64,000 bases of DNA, taken from positions 186,001 through 250,000 of the forward strand of contig NW_024470384.1 of the NCBI RefSeq assembly GCF_900496995.4, written 5' to 3'. The notes under the pieces were generated by a model. That model saw nothing but the letters and a program-made list of their open reading frames with translations, had not been told where the DNA came from and made no database searches. Below are positions 20,960 through 33,500 of this stretch, piece by piece (positions within the stretch are counted from its first letter, which is position 1; each line of letters opens with the position of its first letter). The DNA is from Aquila chrysaetos chrysaetos. Its lineage: Eukaryota > Chordata > Aves > Accipitriformes > Accipitridae. The position numbers were made by a program, and so were the translations under genes.

Positions 20960-22767
20960 CTTCCCTCCCCGCGCCCCGGCATCGCACACCCGCGCTCAGC
21001 ACACGGGACCCCCCAGCCTGAGTCCCCCAGGACGCCCCTGCCCGGCGGGAGACCCAGGCGTCCGGGCGGGGCGGACGCGGGTTAACGAGCGGCGTGTCCC
21101 GGCCTGCCAGGGCGGGGCAGGGACGCACACACGTGTGCATGCATGAGGACATGTGTGCGGGGTGGCGGCACGGGGGTCCCCCCCACCCAGTCTCGGCCAC
21201 ATGCTAATGCCCCGCGCTGCCGGCAGCCCCCGGGGCTTTCCAGGGGGGACCCGGGCATCCGGGCCCCGCCCCCACCCTGGATTTTAGGGGATTTTGGGGC
21301 CGTCTCATTTTCCCTCCTGACTTCTCCTTCCCCACAAGCAGCCCCTGAGTCAGGCCCGGCCGGACCCCCTGCTGTGACCCCTGGGGATCCGGGTGTCCCG
21401 GGCCCCCCTGCCCCAGTTCTACCCCCCCATGGGGGAAACTGAGGCGGGGGGGGGTGTTAGACCTGGATGCCTTGGTCCCCTGGCTGCGCCCTCCCCATGC
21501 CAGGAAGTGACGGGAGCAGGAAGTCGGGGGGGGGGGGGGTGAAGGAGGGGGGGTGGCAGCTCTTACCCCGATGCCGGGGTCCTCCAGCTGCAGGGGCTGG
21601 GCCTGGGGGGCCGCGGGGGGGCCTGGGCCCGGGGAGGTCTCAGGTTCCCCCCACACCCCCCCCAGTGCCTCTCACTTGGCATCACCTTTGGGTGCCCAAC
21701 GGCCCCAACGGCCGCAGCTGCCACCGGGTTTTCGGTGCGGGGGGGGGGGGCTGCCCGCTCAGGGGACCCAGGCGTCCAAGGCCAGGGCCTGTGAACCCCC
21801 CCCACCCCCAGGGGACCCAGGCATCCGGCACCGTCCCCCCACCACAGGCAGTGGGGCGAGAATCCACCCATCTGGGCCAACCCCCCCCCTGCAAACTGCG
21901 AGTCCTGGGGGGACTGGGACTAACTGGGGGGAGTGACCATGCACCTGAGGGTGGGGTGGAGCGAGGCTGGGGGGGATGGGGGCTCTGGGGGGGGGTGGCT
22001 CAGGGGGACCCAGGAGTCCCTTGGGAACCCGGAGGCCCCGTGGGGTGGGAATTTCCCAGCATGCCCTGGGCCTGGACGCCTGGGCTCACAGTAGTGGCAA
22101 CAACCGGGGGGGGGCACTGGGAGGGTCTTGGGGCCAGACTGGGGGCACTGGGGGTGCACTGGGACACGGTGGGGCAGGGGCAAAGCTCCATTGGGAGCAC
22201 TGGGATGTCCCCAGGGCTCTACTGGGAGCACTGGGGGGTTTCCAGGGCTCTACTGTGAGCACTGGGGTATCCCCAGGACTGCACTGGGAGTGCTGGGGGG
22301 GTCTCCCGAACCGCAGTGGGAGCACGGGGGGGGGGGGGGTCCCGGACTCCCCCCGTCCCGGAACCGGAAGTGCCGCCGCGGGGGTAGAAGCAGCGCGCGC
22401 TGGCGTTGCCATGGCGATGCCGCTGACACCCCCCACCCCCCCTTGGACGCCTGGGTCCCCTGGGGCCGGTTCCCGCCGCCCGCCCCACGCCGGTGACGCA
22501 ACCGGAGTCACCGAGTTCGTCGCTGACGTCACGGAGGCGGTGCCGCCAATCCCGCCCCGCAGGGGAAACGGCCCGGCCTGACCCCGCGCGGCCCCGGCGC
22601 CGTCCCCCCCCCCCCTTCCCCGGCCCCCCCCCGCACCTGGCGGCTGCCGGTCCCCGACGGGGCGGGGCGGGCCCGGCCGAGCAGACGGGAGCGGCCGGAG
22701 GGGCGGGGGCGGGCGGTGACGCGGCGCTGAGTCAGCGGCGGGGCCGGGAGGGGCGGTGCTGGGCGCC
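20960..22767. other. JUNB-HOOK2 intergenic region
   Basis: No gene was recognised. The stretch has repeated copies of the dispersed GGACCCAGGCGTCCGGG-type motif, a ~40-bp GGGAGCACTGGG minisatellite at about 22190-22335, long G-runs, and from about 22480 a CpG island leading into the HOOK2 promoter array. Confidence 0.5.
22725..22737. promoter_or_regulatory. MARE-like palindrome
   Basis: CGCTGAGTCAGCG is a perfect 13-bp palindrome with the TGCTGAGTCAGCA core bound by Maf/NRF2/AP-1 dimers. It lies 30-40 bp before the HOOK2 promoter array. Confidence 0.55.
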
Positions 22768-23440
22768 AAGATGGCGGCGGAGGCGGGGCCGAACAGGGGC
22801 GGGGCCGGCAGGGGCGGCCCCTCTAGGCGGAGCTCGAGAGCACAGGCGGACCGCCCCAAGATGGCGGCGGAGGCGGGGCCGAAGAGGGGCGGGGCCAGAA
22901 GCTGCGGCCGCTCTGGGCGTGGTACTCTGTAGCCCTGGAGGACCGTCTCCAATATGGCGGCGGGGCGTGGCCGAAAGGGGCGTGGCGAGCAGGTGAGGCC
23001 GCTCTGGCCGCATCTCTGTAGCCCTGGAGGCCCGGCTCCAAAATGGCGGGGGGGCGGGGCCGGAAGGGGCGGGACGAGCCTGTGAGGCCGCTCTCGTCAC
23101 GACTCTGTAGCCCTGGAGGCCCGGTCCTGATAGAGCGGAGGGGCGGGGCCGGAAGGGGCGTGGCGAGCAGGTGAGGCCGCTCTCGCCACGACTCTGTAGC
23201 CCTGGAGGCCCGGTCCTGATAGAGCGGAGGGGCGGGGCCGGAAGGGGCGTGGCGAGCAGGTGAGGCCCGCTCTCGCCCACGACTCTGTAGCCCTGGAGGC
23301 CCGGTCCCGAGAGAGCGGAGGGGCGAGGCCGGAAGGGGGCGGGGCAGGCAGGTGCAGCCGCTCTGGGCGCGGCTCGGTGCCCCTGGCGGACCGGCCCTGA
23401 GATGGCGGCCACGGCGGCGGGGCGGGATGCGTGTGGGCCG
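22768..23440 (+). promoter_or_regulatory. HOOK2: Eight-unit ~90-bp promoter array ending in HOOK2 exon 1
   Basis: Equivalent ATG/ATA/AGA landmarks at 22771, 22861, 22954, 23043, 23130, 23219, 23310 and 23402 give 87-93-bp spacing. Early units carry AAGATGGCGGC (YY1 consensus) and all carry GGGGCGGGGCC-like Sp1 boxes, a GCCGCTCT block and a CCTGGAGG block. The eighth unit's ATG is the HOOK2 start codon and its GGCCGCTGCTCACC block is coding. Confidence 0.88.
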
Positions 23441-26400
23441 CTGCTCACCTGGGTAAGGGGGGGCCGGGACCCCCCCGGACCCCCCGAGACCTTGTCGGGC
23501 CCGTGTGACTCCCTCGGGCACCCCCGCGCCCGTGTGATCTCCCTGCCAGGTCCCCCGTACCCCCTGAACCCCCCCAGGCGCTTTCTGCGGCCTGGTGACC
23601 CCCCCGAGCACCCCCGGCACCCTGTGACACCCCCCCCCACCCCCCCCCAGGCCCTGTGATTCCTCTCGGGTACCTGCTGAGCCCTTGTGACCCCCCCCCT
23701 AGCACCCAGTGACCCACCTGGTGCCCTTTGCCCCCAGCTAATGTGGGGGGGGTTAACAGGGGGGGCAGCCCAGTGGGGTCTACCCTATGCCTAGGAGAAT
23801 GTTGCTGAGGGTAAAAAGGGGGGGCCTGCCCCCCCCTGCAGTGCTTTGGGGGGCTTGTGCAGGTTTGGGGGCTCCCCTGCCTGCAAGGGAGGCATTGGTG
23901 TATGGGGGGGGGGGCAGGACACGAGTTGTCTGTTCTCAGCCCTGAGCAGGTCCAGGGGAGCTGTTTTGGGGGTAGCCATGCCCTGACCCCCCACTTTGTG
24001 CCCCCCAGCTGCAGACCTTCGCCCCCCCCCTCGCCCTGTGCCTCCCCCCAGGACCTGGCTAGTGGGGTGGCCCTCGCCCACGTCCTGCACAGCATGTGAG
24101 TGGCAGGGGGACACTGCCCCCCCACTTTGGGGACACCCTTAGGGCCCCCCAAAGGGGTCTGGGGCACCCCCAGGTGGGGGCAGTGTGGCAGGAGGGGACC
24201 TGATTTTGGGAACCACCCTGTGCCCCCCAGCGACGCCTTGTGGTTCAACGAGACATGGCTGGGCCGGATCCGGGATGACGCTGAGGATAACTGGCGGCTG
24301 AAGGTGGGGGGGGCACGTGTTGGGGGGGGGCATGTTTGCAGGGGGGACACTTCTATGTGTGTTTTGGGGGGGTAATTCTCAGCCTTTGGTCTGCTCTGGG
24401 GCGTGAGAAGGGAGAATGGAGGTTTTGGAAGTGTTGGTTTGGGGTGGTCTGGGGGCAGCTTGTTTGGGGGGGATGTTTTGGGGGACGCAATGCAGGGGCT
24501 GATTGGGAGAGCTGGTTTTGGGGGGTTCAGTTGGGGAGGGCCATTTTGGGGAAACCTGAGGCAGGGCCACAGCAGTGCGGGGGGGTATTTTGGGGGTATG
24601 GGGGAGTTCCCAGCTTTCCCCCACACACACAGGTGAGCAACCTGCGGAAGGTGCTGCAAAGCGTCCTGGAGTACTGGCAGGACGTGAGTGTGGGGGTGCG
24701 CGGGGGACCCAGGCATCCGGGCCCCCCGTTTTGGGGTGGGGAGGTTCCCCAGAGGGGGGGCTGACCTTGCCCCCCCCCCTTCCTGGCCCCCCAGGTGCTG
24801 GGCCAGGCGGTGGCGGAGCAGCACGTGCCCGACGTGGCGCTGGCAGCCCAGCACGCCGACCCAGAGCAACTGGGCAAACTGGTGCGACTGGTGCTGGGGT
24901 GCGCTGTGAGCTGCGAGAGGCGGGAAGGTGGGTGCAGGGCTGGGGGGCCCCCACCCCCCTGAAATGCCCCTTGACCCCCCTAACCCCCCCCACATCTCCC
25001 CTTTGCAGAACATATCCAGCGCATCATGACACTGGAGGAGTCGGTGCAGCACGTGGTGATGATGGCCATCCAGGAGGTGGGGGTGGTTTGAGGGTCCCCA
25101 GGGAGCTGTTGGGGGTCCCCAGGAGGTGTTGGGGGCCCTAGGCGGGTCGGGGGGAACAGGAGAGGTTGGGGGTCCCTGTGGGTTGGGCTCAGGGAGATTT
25201 TGGGGCATCTTGGGGGCCTGAGAGTGAATGGGGCCAGAGAGCTCTGTAGGAAGGTTTTTGGGGGTGGTTCTTGGGGGATTTTGGGGAAGCCCTGGGTGTT
25301 ATGGGGGGGGCCTGAAGAGCCCCCGCAAACCCCATTTTGTGATTTTTTCCTTCATACAGCTTTTGGATAAAGAGCCGTCAGAGACGATGGCAGTGGAGAC
25401 GTATGGGAACTTTGACACACAGGTAGAGGGATGGGGGGGGCAGACTGGGGGGGCTGTGTGCAGGGATAGGGGAGCAAGGCCAGGGTCAGTGGGGGACAAC
25501 TGCGGTAGGAGCGTTTGGCAGGGGGGGATGCAGGGAGCCCCGAGGCTGGGGTAGGCTGGGGATTGTTGGGGAGGAACAGAGAACGGTTGAGGGGGTTTGG
25601 GGGTGTCTGGGTGACCCCCCAGCACTGACACCCCCCCCGCCTTTTCCTTTTTGCAGTCACGGCGCTATTACTTTCTGAGCGAGGAGCCCGAGGAGGCCGG
25701 GGGACCGCAGCAGCGCTGCCTTGAGCTGGAGCAGCAGGTGGGGCCCGGATGGCTGGGTCCTCCTGGTGGGTGCTGGGGGTCCCCCGATCATCTGGGTCTC
25801 CCAGTGCTGTTCCCTCCCCATTTCTAGAACTGGGGCGAGGGCACCCAAAGCAGTAATGCTGAGCGGGAGAGGATTTTTTGCTGTCCCCTATGAGGGTTGG
25901 GCGCAGACACCCAGTGAGACCCCGCTGGGATGGGAGCCCGGACACCCGGGTCCCCTCCCGGACACCTGGGTCCTGCTGGCGCGGGGCAGGTGGCGGTGCT
26001 GCTGGAGGAGAAGGGCAGCCTGGCGGAGGAGAACCGGGCGCTGCGGGAGGAGAAGGCGCAGCTGGAGGCCGACGCCACCGGCGCTACCGCCAAGAAGCTG
26101 CTGTTGCTGCAGACGCAGGTGGAGCAGCTGCAGGAGGAGAATTACCGGTAGGACCTGGATGCCTGGGTCCCCTGGGCAGGGGGAGGGGGCCAGCCCGGGT
26201 GCCTGGGTCCCTTAGCAGGGGGGTCACCCCGATTTCTGGGGTCTGGGTTTTGTGCCAGAGAGAACAAAACGGGGGTCAGGGGAGCAAGGTGCATCCCGCA
26301 CCCCTGTGCCGCGGGGGTGCCCCTGACGCCGGGGTCCCCCTGCGCAGGCTGGAGAGCGGGAAGGAGGAGCTGCGGGAACGCTGCAACCGGCTGGAGAGGG

Positions 26401-29400
26401 AGGCGCGGGGGCTGCAGGCACGAGCAGAGGAGCTGAGCAGCCTGGCCGGGGAGGCACGGGCCCTGCGCGATGAGATGGACGTGCTGAGGTGGGCTGGGGT
26501 CCCGCAGGGGGACAGGGTTGCCCGGACACCCCTACGGGCACGTCCCCCGGTGCTGCTGGCGCAGGGAGGGGGTCAGCGGTGCCGCCCGTCCGGCAGGGCG
26601 TCGTCGGCGCGCGCAGGGCGGCTGGAGGCGGCGGTGGCGGCGTACCGGGGCCGGGCAGCGGCAGCGGGCGACCTGCGGCGCTGGGTGCGGGCGCTGGAGG
26701 AGCGCCATGCCTCCCAGCTGCGCCGCGCCGCCGCGCTGCAGCAGCAGCTGGGCCGGGCGCAGGCGGGCTGCGCGCAGCTGGAGGCTGCCCGCAGGCAGGT
26801 GGGCGGGGCTGTGGCTAGGTGGGCGGGGCTGTGGCTAGGTGGGCGGGACTGCAGGGGTCGGTTGGGGCGGGGCTTTGGGCCAGGGGTGGAGCAACATGGT
26901 CCAGGTCCCAATGCAGCTGGGACTGAGGGGGTGTGGCTTTGGGGCAGGGGGTGGGGCTATGCCTATAGGCTCCTCCCCATGGGGGGTATAGGTGGGGTGG
27001 GGCCATGCAGCAGAGGCATGGTGCATGGGGAGGTGGGTGGGGCCATCCCCAGCAGGGTGGCTGATGGGGGGTGGAGCCAGGAAAGGGGGTGGGGCTATGT
27101 GGAGCTAGGGGTGGGACCAGGTCAGCAGGGGGCGGGGCCACCCATGGGTCAGGCAGGGGATGCTAGCAGAGGTGTGAAGGTGTGGTGGGTTGGGCTGTTC
27201 CCAGGGCGGGGCTAAGGGCTGGGGGTGTGGTCAGCTGTGGCCCCGCCCAGGTGGAGTTGCTGAGTGGGCAGCAGGCAGAGGCAGAGCAGCGGGCAGAGAA
27301 ATGGCAGGTGGAGTTCAGGAACCTGCAGGAGAAGTTCGAGGCACTGAACAAGGAGAAGGAGGTGGGTGGGGTGTCCTTCCCCCTGCCCCGGCCCCGGACG
27401 CCCGGGGTCCCCGTTCCGGATGGCTGCGTCCCCCCCGCTGACATTCCTCGCTCACAGCGGCTGCTGGAGGAGCGGGACACTCTGCGCGAGGCCAACGAGG
27501 AGCTGCGCTGCACTCAGGTGCAGCAGAGCTGCCAGGCAGGTGGGTGGGGGACTCTGGGGGCACGGTTACAGACCCCCTTGGGGAGGTGACAGACCCTGCG
27601 GGGGAGAGAGATTTGGTTGAGCACAACCCTCGTGCAAGACACCAGAGAATCCCTGCTCAGGGCAGGGGTTTTGGGCTGGGGGGGTTACCCTGAGGGGGGG
27701 GGGGTTGGGGGGCTTTGAGGGGGCTGGGGTGCAGTGGGGGTCCACAGAGTGCAGTTTGGGAGTGTCACTTCTCACCCCCCCCGCAACTATCCGTCTTCCC
27801 AACCACCACATGCAGTGCTGGAGAAGGGGACAGCCCCAGCAGGAAACCTAGCAGCCGAAATCCTCCCTGCAGAGCTGAGGTGGGTGCAAGGGGGGGTTCC
27901 CAATCCTGGGGCCCTCCCCAGATCTCCTGACCCCCCTGGACCCCCCAGGGAGACGGTGGCGCGGCTGCAGCAGGAGAACCGGCGGCTGCAGGCGCAGGAG
28001 GTGACGCTGCGGCTCCAGCGGGATCAGCTCCAGCGGCAGCTGCATGATGCTGACCGGCAGAGGGTGGGGGCCGGGGGGGGGTCATGGTGTCCCGAGCTCC
28101 CCCCCAGGCCCCCCCGCATCCCTAACACCCCCCCAACCCGCAGGCTGGAGTCCACGGGGGTGGCGGAGCTGCGTACAGTGCTGGGGGATCAGGGGGACCC
28201 CGCAGAGGAGGTAAGTGGGGTGAGGGGGTGTGGGCTTCCTTGAGGGATCGGGGGTTTGGGGAGGTGGGAAAACATTGCTATTTGTTTTGGCGGGGTCTCA
28301 GTATTCTTAGGGGTTCTCATTTTATTGGAGAATTCTGATGGTTTGGGGGACTTCATAGTTTTAGTATGGCTTCCGCATCTGAGGGCAAGTGGGGTTTGGG
28401 TTTTGGGGGGGCAGGGGCTTCTCAGGCCCCCCTAGGCTTTGGGGATGCTGGAAAGCCCCCCCCTCACTCCTCATTCCCCCCAGTTGCTGCTGCTGGAGGA
28501 GACCCTGGAGGAGCTGTGAGTGTGAGGGGGAAGGGGCCAGCCTGAGCCCCCCTGGGTGGGGTGGGGTGGACGGGACAGCCCGTCCCCACGTCCCCAACCT
28601 GTGTGTCCCCCCCGGTCTCCCAGCAAGGAGCTGCCCAAGGCAGGGGCAGAGCTGCAAGGGAAGGAGGAACTGGAGCCACGCGGGGACGGCAGCGGTACGG
28701 AGTGTCCAGGGGGGGTCAGTGTGTTGGGAGGGGGGGCACAGGGAAGAGGGAGGTGGCAGGAGCTGAACCATGCCTCAGTTTCCCTCAGGCAGACTGTGGG
28801 TCCAGGGGGAGGGAGCTGGTGTGGGAGCCTCCCTGGCTTGATCTCCTTTTTGTGCCCCCCCTGCCCCGCTCCCCTCTTCATGCCCCCCCCAGGGTCACAG
28901 GACGAGGAGGAGCTGCAGCACAGCCTGCGCCGGAGGGAGGAGACCCTGCGCGTCCTGGAACAGCGCTGCCATCGGCATGCTGGGGGGGCCCGCACGGTGC
29001 GGGGCCGGGACCCCCCCCCCGGGCTGCCCTGGGAGCACTGGGGGGGCTCAGGGACCCTGGTGGTCCTGGGGTTGAGGGAGCTTGGGGGCCCTCAGGGCTG
29101 TTTTGGGGTATTGGAGGGGTTGTGGGAACCGCCAAGAATATCGTACCTATGCTGGGGGGGGGGCTCTAAGATTCTCCCCCAGGGTCTCTTGGGTGCATGG
29201 GGGGCTCTGGGGCCCCCTAGGGATGCCCTGGTTTGGGGGGGTCTGGGACCTTCCTCAGAGCATTCTTGGGTGCATGGGGGGGGGCTGGGACCCATTGGGA
29301 GGATCTCAGTGAGGGTGCTCAGGACTCTTCTTGGCTGGGGAGGAGCCCTGGGGTATCTGGGGGGATGCTGGGACCCCCCAGGGCTGTTTGGCAGGCCAGA

Positions 29401-30276
29401 GGGTCTTTGGCAGGGGACGGGACCCTGGGGGGGCTCCTCTGTGTCGGGGTTTGGGGGTCCCATGCTGTCACCCCCGCCAGGTGTTGCGGGCGCTGGAGCC
29501 GAAGCCCCCTGGCCCTGCGGCGGCCTCCGCCCTCCGTGCCCTCCGGAACCAGCTGCAGGAGAAGGACGCCCTGATCCGGCACCTGGAGGTGAGGGGGGGC
29601 TGGGGCAGGGTGTCCGGGGGTCTCCAGCTCCGGCTCAACCCTCCCTGGCCCCCCCCAGAGCGACTGCGAGCGGAGCCACGCGCAGCGGGAGCGGGAGGAG
29701 CGGCTGCTCGTCACTGCCTGGTACAACATGGTGAGCGATGGGGGGGGGGGGTCTGGGGGGGGGCAGCTGCTCCTGGGGGTGGGGGCACGGGTGCCCCCTG
29801 GGCAAAGGCTGCGAGTGGGGGCACAGATATTCTCACGGACAGCAGATACCACGTGGTGGGCACAGATGCTCTTGGGGAGGCCATAGGTACTTCTTGGCAA
29901 GCAGGTACCCCGGGGGGGGGGGGGTTTTTATAGATACTTCGGGGGGGGGGCAAAGATACCCTGGGAGAGAGCAAGTATTTGGGGGGGCTGTAATTGGGGG
30001 GGTATTTGGTGGGGTAAATGCATCAACTTGGGGCGGTCAGTGGCTTGGTGCTGGAGGTCCTTATGGTCTCCCCAGGCACTGTGGGTCTGGGGGGTTCCGA
30101 CACTCAACCCGTGTGTGTCCCCCCGCCAGGGCCTGGCGCTGCAGCAGCAGGCAAGCGAGGGAGTGGGGGCACGGGCCCCCCCCCGGGGGGGCTCAGTCCT
30201 TCCTGGCCCAGCAGCGCTTGGCCACAGCCGCCCGCCGCACCCGGCCCCCCCCCATGGCCGCCCCCCCAACCGCTGA
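23402..30276 (+). CDS. HOOK2: Hook microtubule-tethering / dynein activating adaptor 2
   Basis: Links cargo and centrosome to microtubule motors through dynein-dynactin. Exons: 23402-23452, 24009-24095, 24231-24303, 24633-24683, 24795-24927, 25009-25076, 25360-25422, 25657-25737, 25990-26147, 26348-26488, 26597-26798, 27251-27361, 27458-27539, 27816-27879, 27949-28063, 28144-28210, 28484-28515, 28624-28694, 28893-28996, 29481-29588, 29659-29730, 30130-30276. The N-terminal Hook domain reads PLLTWLQTF, WFNETWLGRI, LVRLVLGCAVSCE and HIQRIMTLEESVQHVV. Coiled-coil follows (AKKLLLLQTQVEQLQEEN, LREANEELRC, NLAAEILPAEL). The C-terminal part has QSFLAQQRLAT. Frame breaks by one surplus base occur at C9 24022-24030, in GGG at 28062-28064 and in C9G7 30176-30191. 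The last dozen residues and the stop are uncertain: two further C-runs could matter. Confidence 0.93.
26799..26850 (+). repeat. Tandem splice-donor repeat after HOOK2 exon 11
   Basis: AGGTGGGCGGGGCTGTGGCT, a 20-bp unit starting at the exon 11 donor, is repeated two and a half times, placing copies of the AG|GTGGGC donor at about 26799, 26819 and 26839. Confidence 0.85.
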
Positions 30277-30479
30277 CTGGGGGTCTGGGGGGGCCCCCCC
30301 TTCTCTGGGCTGGTCCCATTTTAGATACTACTGGCTCGGCCTTGCCCCCCATTCTCTTGGGGGGGGGCAAGGCCCTGCACCCCTCTTTGGGGGGGCTTTT
30401 AGCACTTCTATTTTTGTACCCCTTTTCTGTGGGGCAGGGGTTCCTGCTCCCGCCCCCCCCCCCCCCCCAAAATCCTTTC

Positions 30480-30485
30480 AATAAA
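30480..30485 (+). terminator. HOOK2: HOOK2 poly(A) signal AATAAA
   Basis: CAATAAAGC about 200 bp after the predicted stop. The opposing BEST2 signal lies 24 bp further on. Confidence 0.85.
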
Positions 30486-30508
30486 GCTACAGGATTCAGG
30501 GCTGGGGG

Positions 30509-30514
30509 TTTATT
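30509..30514 (-). terminator. BEST2: BEST2 poly(A) signal AATAAA
   Basis: TTTATT on the plus strand, 77 bp beyond the BEST2 stop. Cleavage 10-30 nt downstream would fall across the HOOK2 signal. Confidence 0.8.
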
Positions 30515-30590
30515 CCCAACAGGGGCTTGTATAGGCTTAGCTGTGTTCGGGGGGGGGGTGTTTTGGGGTTTGCCTCCTTAAACTATGTCA

Positions 30591-33500
30591 TTAGCGCTGG
30601 GGTGCAGGAGCCAGCGGTCGTGGGAGCTGCTGCTCCCTCCCGGGGCGTCCCCCAGGAGAACGGCTGTGTCCCCCCCGAGGCTGTCCCCATCCCCGTCCCC
30701 TGGGGCAGCAGGCGCGGGGGGGGGCCCCCGGGGGAGGCTCGGGGCCAAGCCCCCCCTCAGAGCCAGCGCTGTTCTTGCGGCGGAGCAGGGAGAAGCGTCG
30801 GGTGAAGGTGCCTGGGGGTGGCCGTGGGGGGGGGCTCAAGGGTGTCCCCGAGGGTCTCCCCAATGTCCTCCAGCGGCTGGAACTGCATCTCCTCCTTCGC
30901 CAGCCTGCAGGACGCCGGGGTCACCCGAAACCACCCAGAGACATGGTGGTCACCCCAAACCTCCCCCTGGGCACCTGGGGTCATGCCCAACACCCTCCTA
31001 AGATGTCAGGGACACCCACAGCCCCCAGGACTGGCTTTGGGGGGGTCCCAGGCTGGGCCATGGGGTCCCTGGGGGTGTTTTGGGGTCCCTGGGGGGGGAA
31101 AGTAGAGGTCCCTAGAGGCAGTTGGGGGTCTCTGGGCAGTTTTGGGTAGGGGTCTCTAGGGTAGTTTGGGGGAAACTGGTAAGGTCTTGGGCTGGCTGGA
31201 GGGGATCTGGGGGGCAGTTCGGGGGTCAGTGGGGTTTGGTGGGAGTCCCTAGGGCAGTCTGTGGTTTTGGGGGACCCCAGGGAATTGTTTGGGTTCCCCA
31301 GGGTCCCTCCCAGTGGGGTTGGGGGGCTGTAGGATCTGAGGCAGGGAGTCCTGAGGGGGTTGGGGGTCCCGGGGTGGGGGGTCCTGTCCCCACTCACGCC
31401 ACGTCGAAGGCGGAGCCGCGGAAGGCAGGCTGGCGCAGCGGGGCGGCCGCGGCCGTGTAGGGTGCCCGGGGGCTGGCGGCGTCCCAGTACCGGTCCCGCT
31501 CCAGTGCTGGCACCTCCCCGTACAGCTCGTCCACCGCCAGCATCGACACCTGTGGGCCAGATGCCTGGGTCCACCGCCGGACGCCTGGGTCCCCTCCTGG
31601 ATGCCTGGGTTCCCCCTGCCACCCGCCCCCCCGCCGGGTGTCCTGTGGGAGCGGGACGGGGGTACCTGGAAGTTGCGGTCAATGAGCGTGTTGGTCTCAA
31701 AGTCGTCATCGTCCTCGCCGAAGGGGTTGATGAGCTGCTCGGCCACCTGCGGCGGGGCCAGCGTGATCCCAAGGCTGCCGTGTGTCCCCCGGCCCCCCCC
31801 CCAGCCCTCCCACCCACCTTGAGCCACCCCACGTAGAAGAAGAACTGGAGGAGGGTGAAGACGGGGACCCCCAGGTCCAACTCGTGCCCTGCGTAGCCCT
31901 GGGCTGGGTCCAGGAACTGCCGCCCGATCAGGCAGGTGACGAAGAAGGTGTAGACGGCGATGGTCACCACCTGCAGTGGGGGGACGGTCACCCACCAATG
32001 TGTCCCCCCACGTCCTCTCGTGTCCTTACGTCCCTGTCTGCGTTCCTCCATCCCTGCCAACGTACCCCCATGTCCGTCCATCCTCATCCATGTCTCCTTG
32101 TGTTGCTCCAGGTCCCCCCATGTTCCCACATCCCTGTCCTGACCCCCCATGTCCCTTCATGTCCCCTCACGTCCCTCCATCCCCATCCAGGCCCCCCCAC
32201 ATCCTTCCATCCCTCTTGGGTCCTCTCCGTGTCCCCCCATCCCTGTCTGTGTCCCCCGCATGTCCCTCCATCCCTATTCAGTCCCCCCTTCCCCTCTCCC
32301 CCCCACCCCGCACCATGTCCCCATTCCTGCCATTCCCCTCCCCTTCCCAGTGCTCCCAGTGCCCACCTGGGTGTACACCAGTGGGACGCTGATCCAGTCA
32401 TAGTGGAAGAGGAGGCTGCAGTGGCCCCGAAAGCGGTTCAGCTCCTGGGGGGGCGGGCACGGGAGGGTTGGGGGGGGCCCGGAGGGGGCCCGGGGGGAGT
32501 CAGGGGGCTTGGTGGGTTGGGGGTACCTCCATGAGGAGCTTGAGGGCGCAGTCATCACGCACACGACCCTCCCGCCGCGCCTGCCCCGCCAGCGCCCCGA
32601 ACCAGGCGCAGGGCACCCAGAACTTGTTGTAGGGCGAGCGCAGCCCCTCCAGCCGCCGCCGCTCCTCCCGCGTCAGGAACCCTGCAGGGCCAGCGTCACC
32701 ATCTGCCCCCCCCCCCCCCCATGACGTCACCCGCTGCCCCATAATGTCACTGCCTAGCAGCATTGACACCCAGTGATATCGGGGTGCCCCACTGATGTCG
32801 CAGCACAGAGGTTAGGGGAAGCTGATGCCCAGCCCCATGAAGTTCCCATGATGACATCGCTGCCTCTCTGATGACATCACCACCCCCACAGCGACACCAC
32901 TGCCGTGATGCCATTCCCATCCCCAGTGTGGTGCTCCACGGTGACATCACTGCTATGATGCCATCCCCAGGGGGTCCCCGCGCCCCCTGCCACCCTCCCG
33001 CTGGTCCCACTGGCCCATTACTGCCCCTGTGCTGACGTCACCCCCTCTGATGACATCACCGTGCCCTGATGAGGTCACAGCACAGCGGCAGGGACGCACC
33101 AGCCTCGACGAGGTGGTCGGTGGTAGGGAAGCGCTTGTAGACGGCGGTGCTGACGGCGCGCAGCACCAGCAGCGCAGCCAGGCTGCCGTAGCGCATCAGG
33201 GTGCGGCGCAGGATGCGGCCCCGCGCGTCGGCCCCATGGACGTTGCCCGCCACGGCCACCATCAGCCCATCCGGCGCCGGGACGCTGCGGAACTGCCCCC
33301 ACCAGCGCTCCAGCACCAGCGCCACGTAGAAACCTGCGGGACTGGGATGCTCTGGGGGCACTGGGAGCCCTGGGAAGGGGGTGTTGGGGGGAGTTTGGGA
33401 CACTGGGAGCACTGGGGACATGATGAGGTGGGGGAGCTGGGGCACGGGGGGGGCAGTGGGAGCACTGGGTGGAGGTGCTGAGTGAAGTTGGTGACACTGG

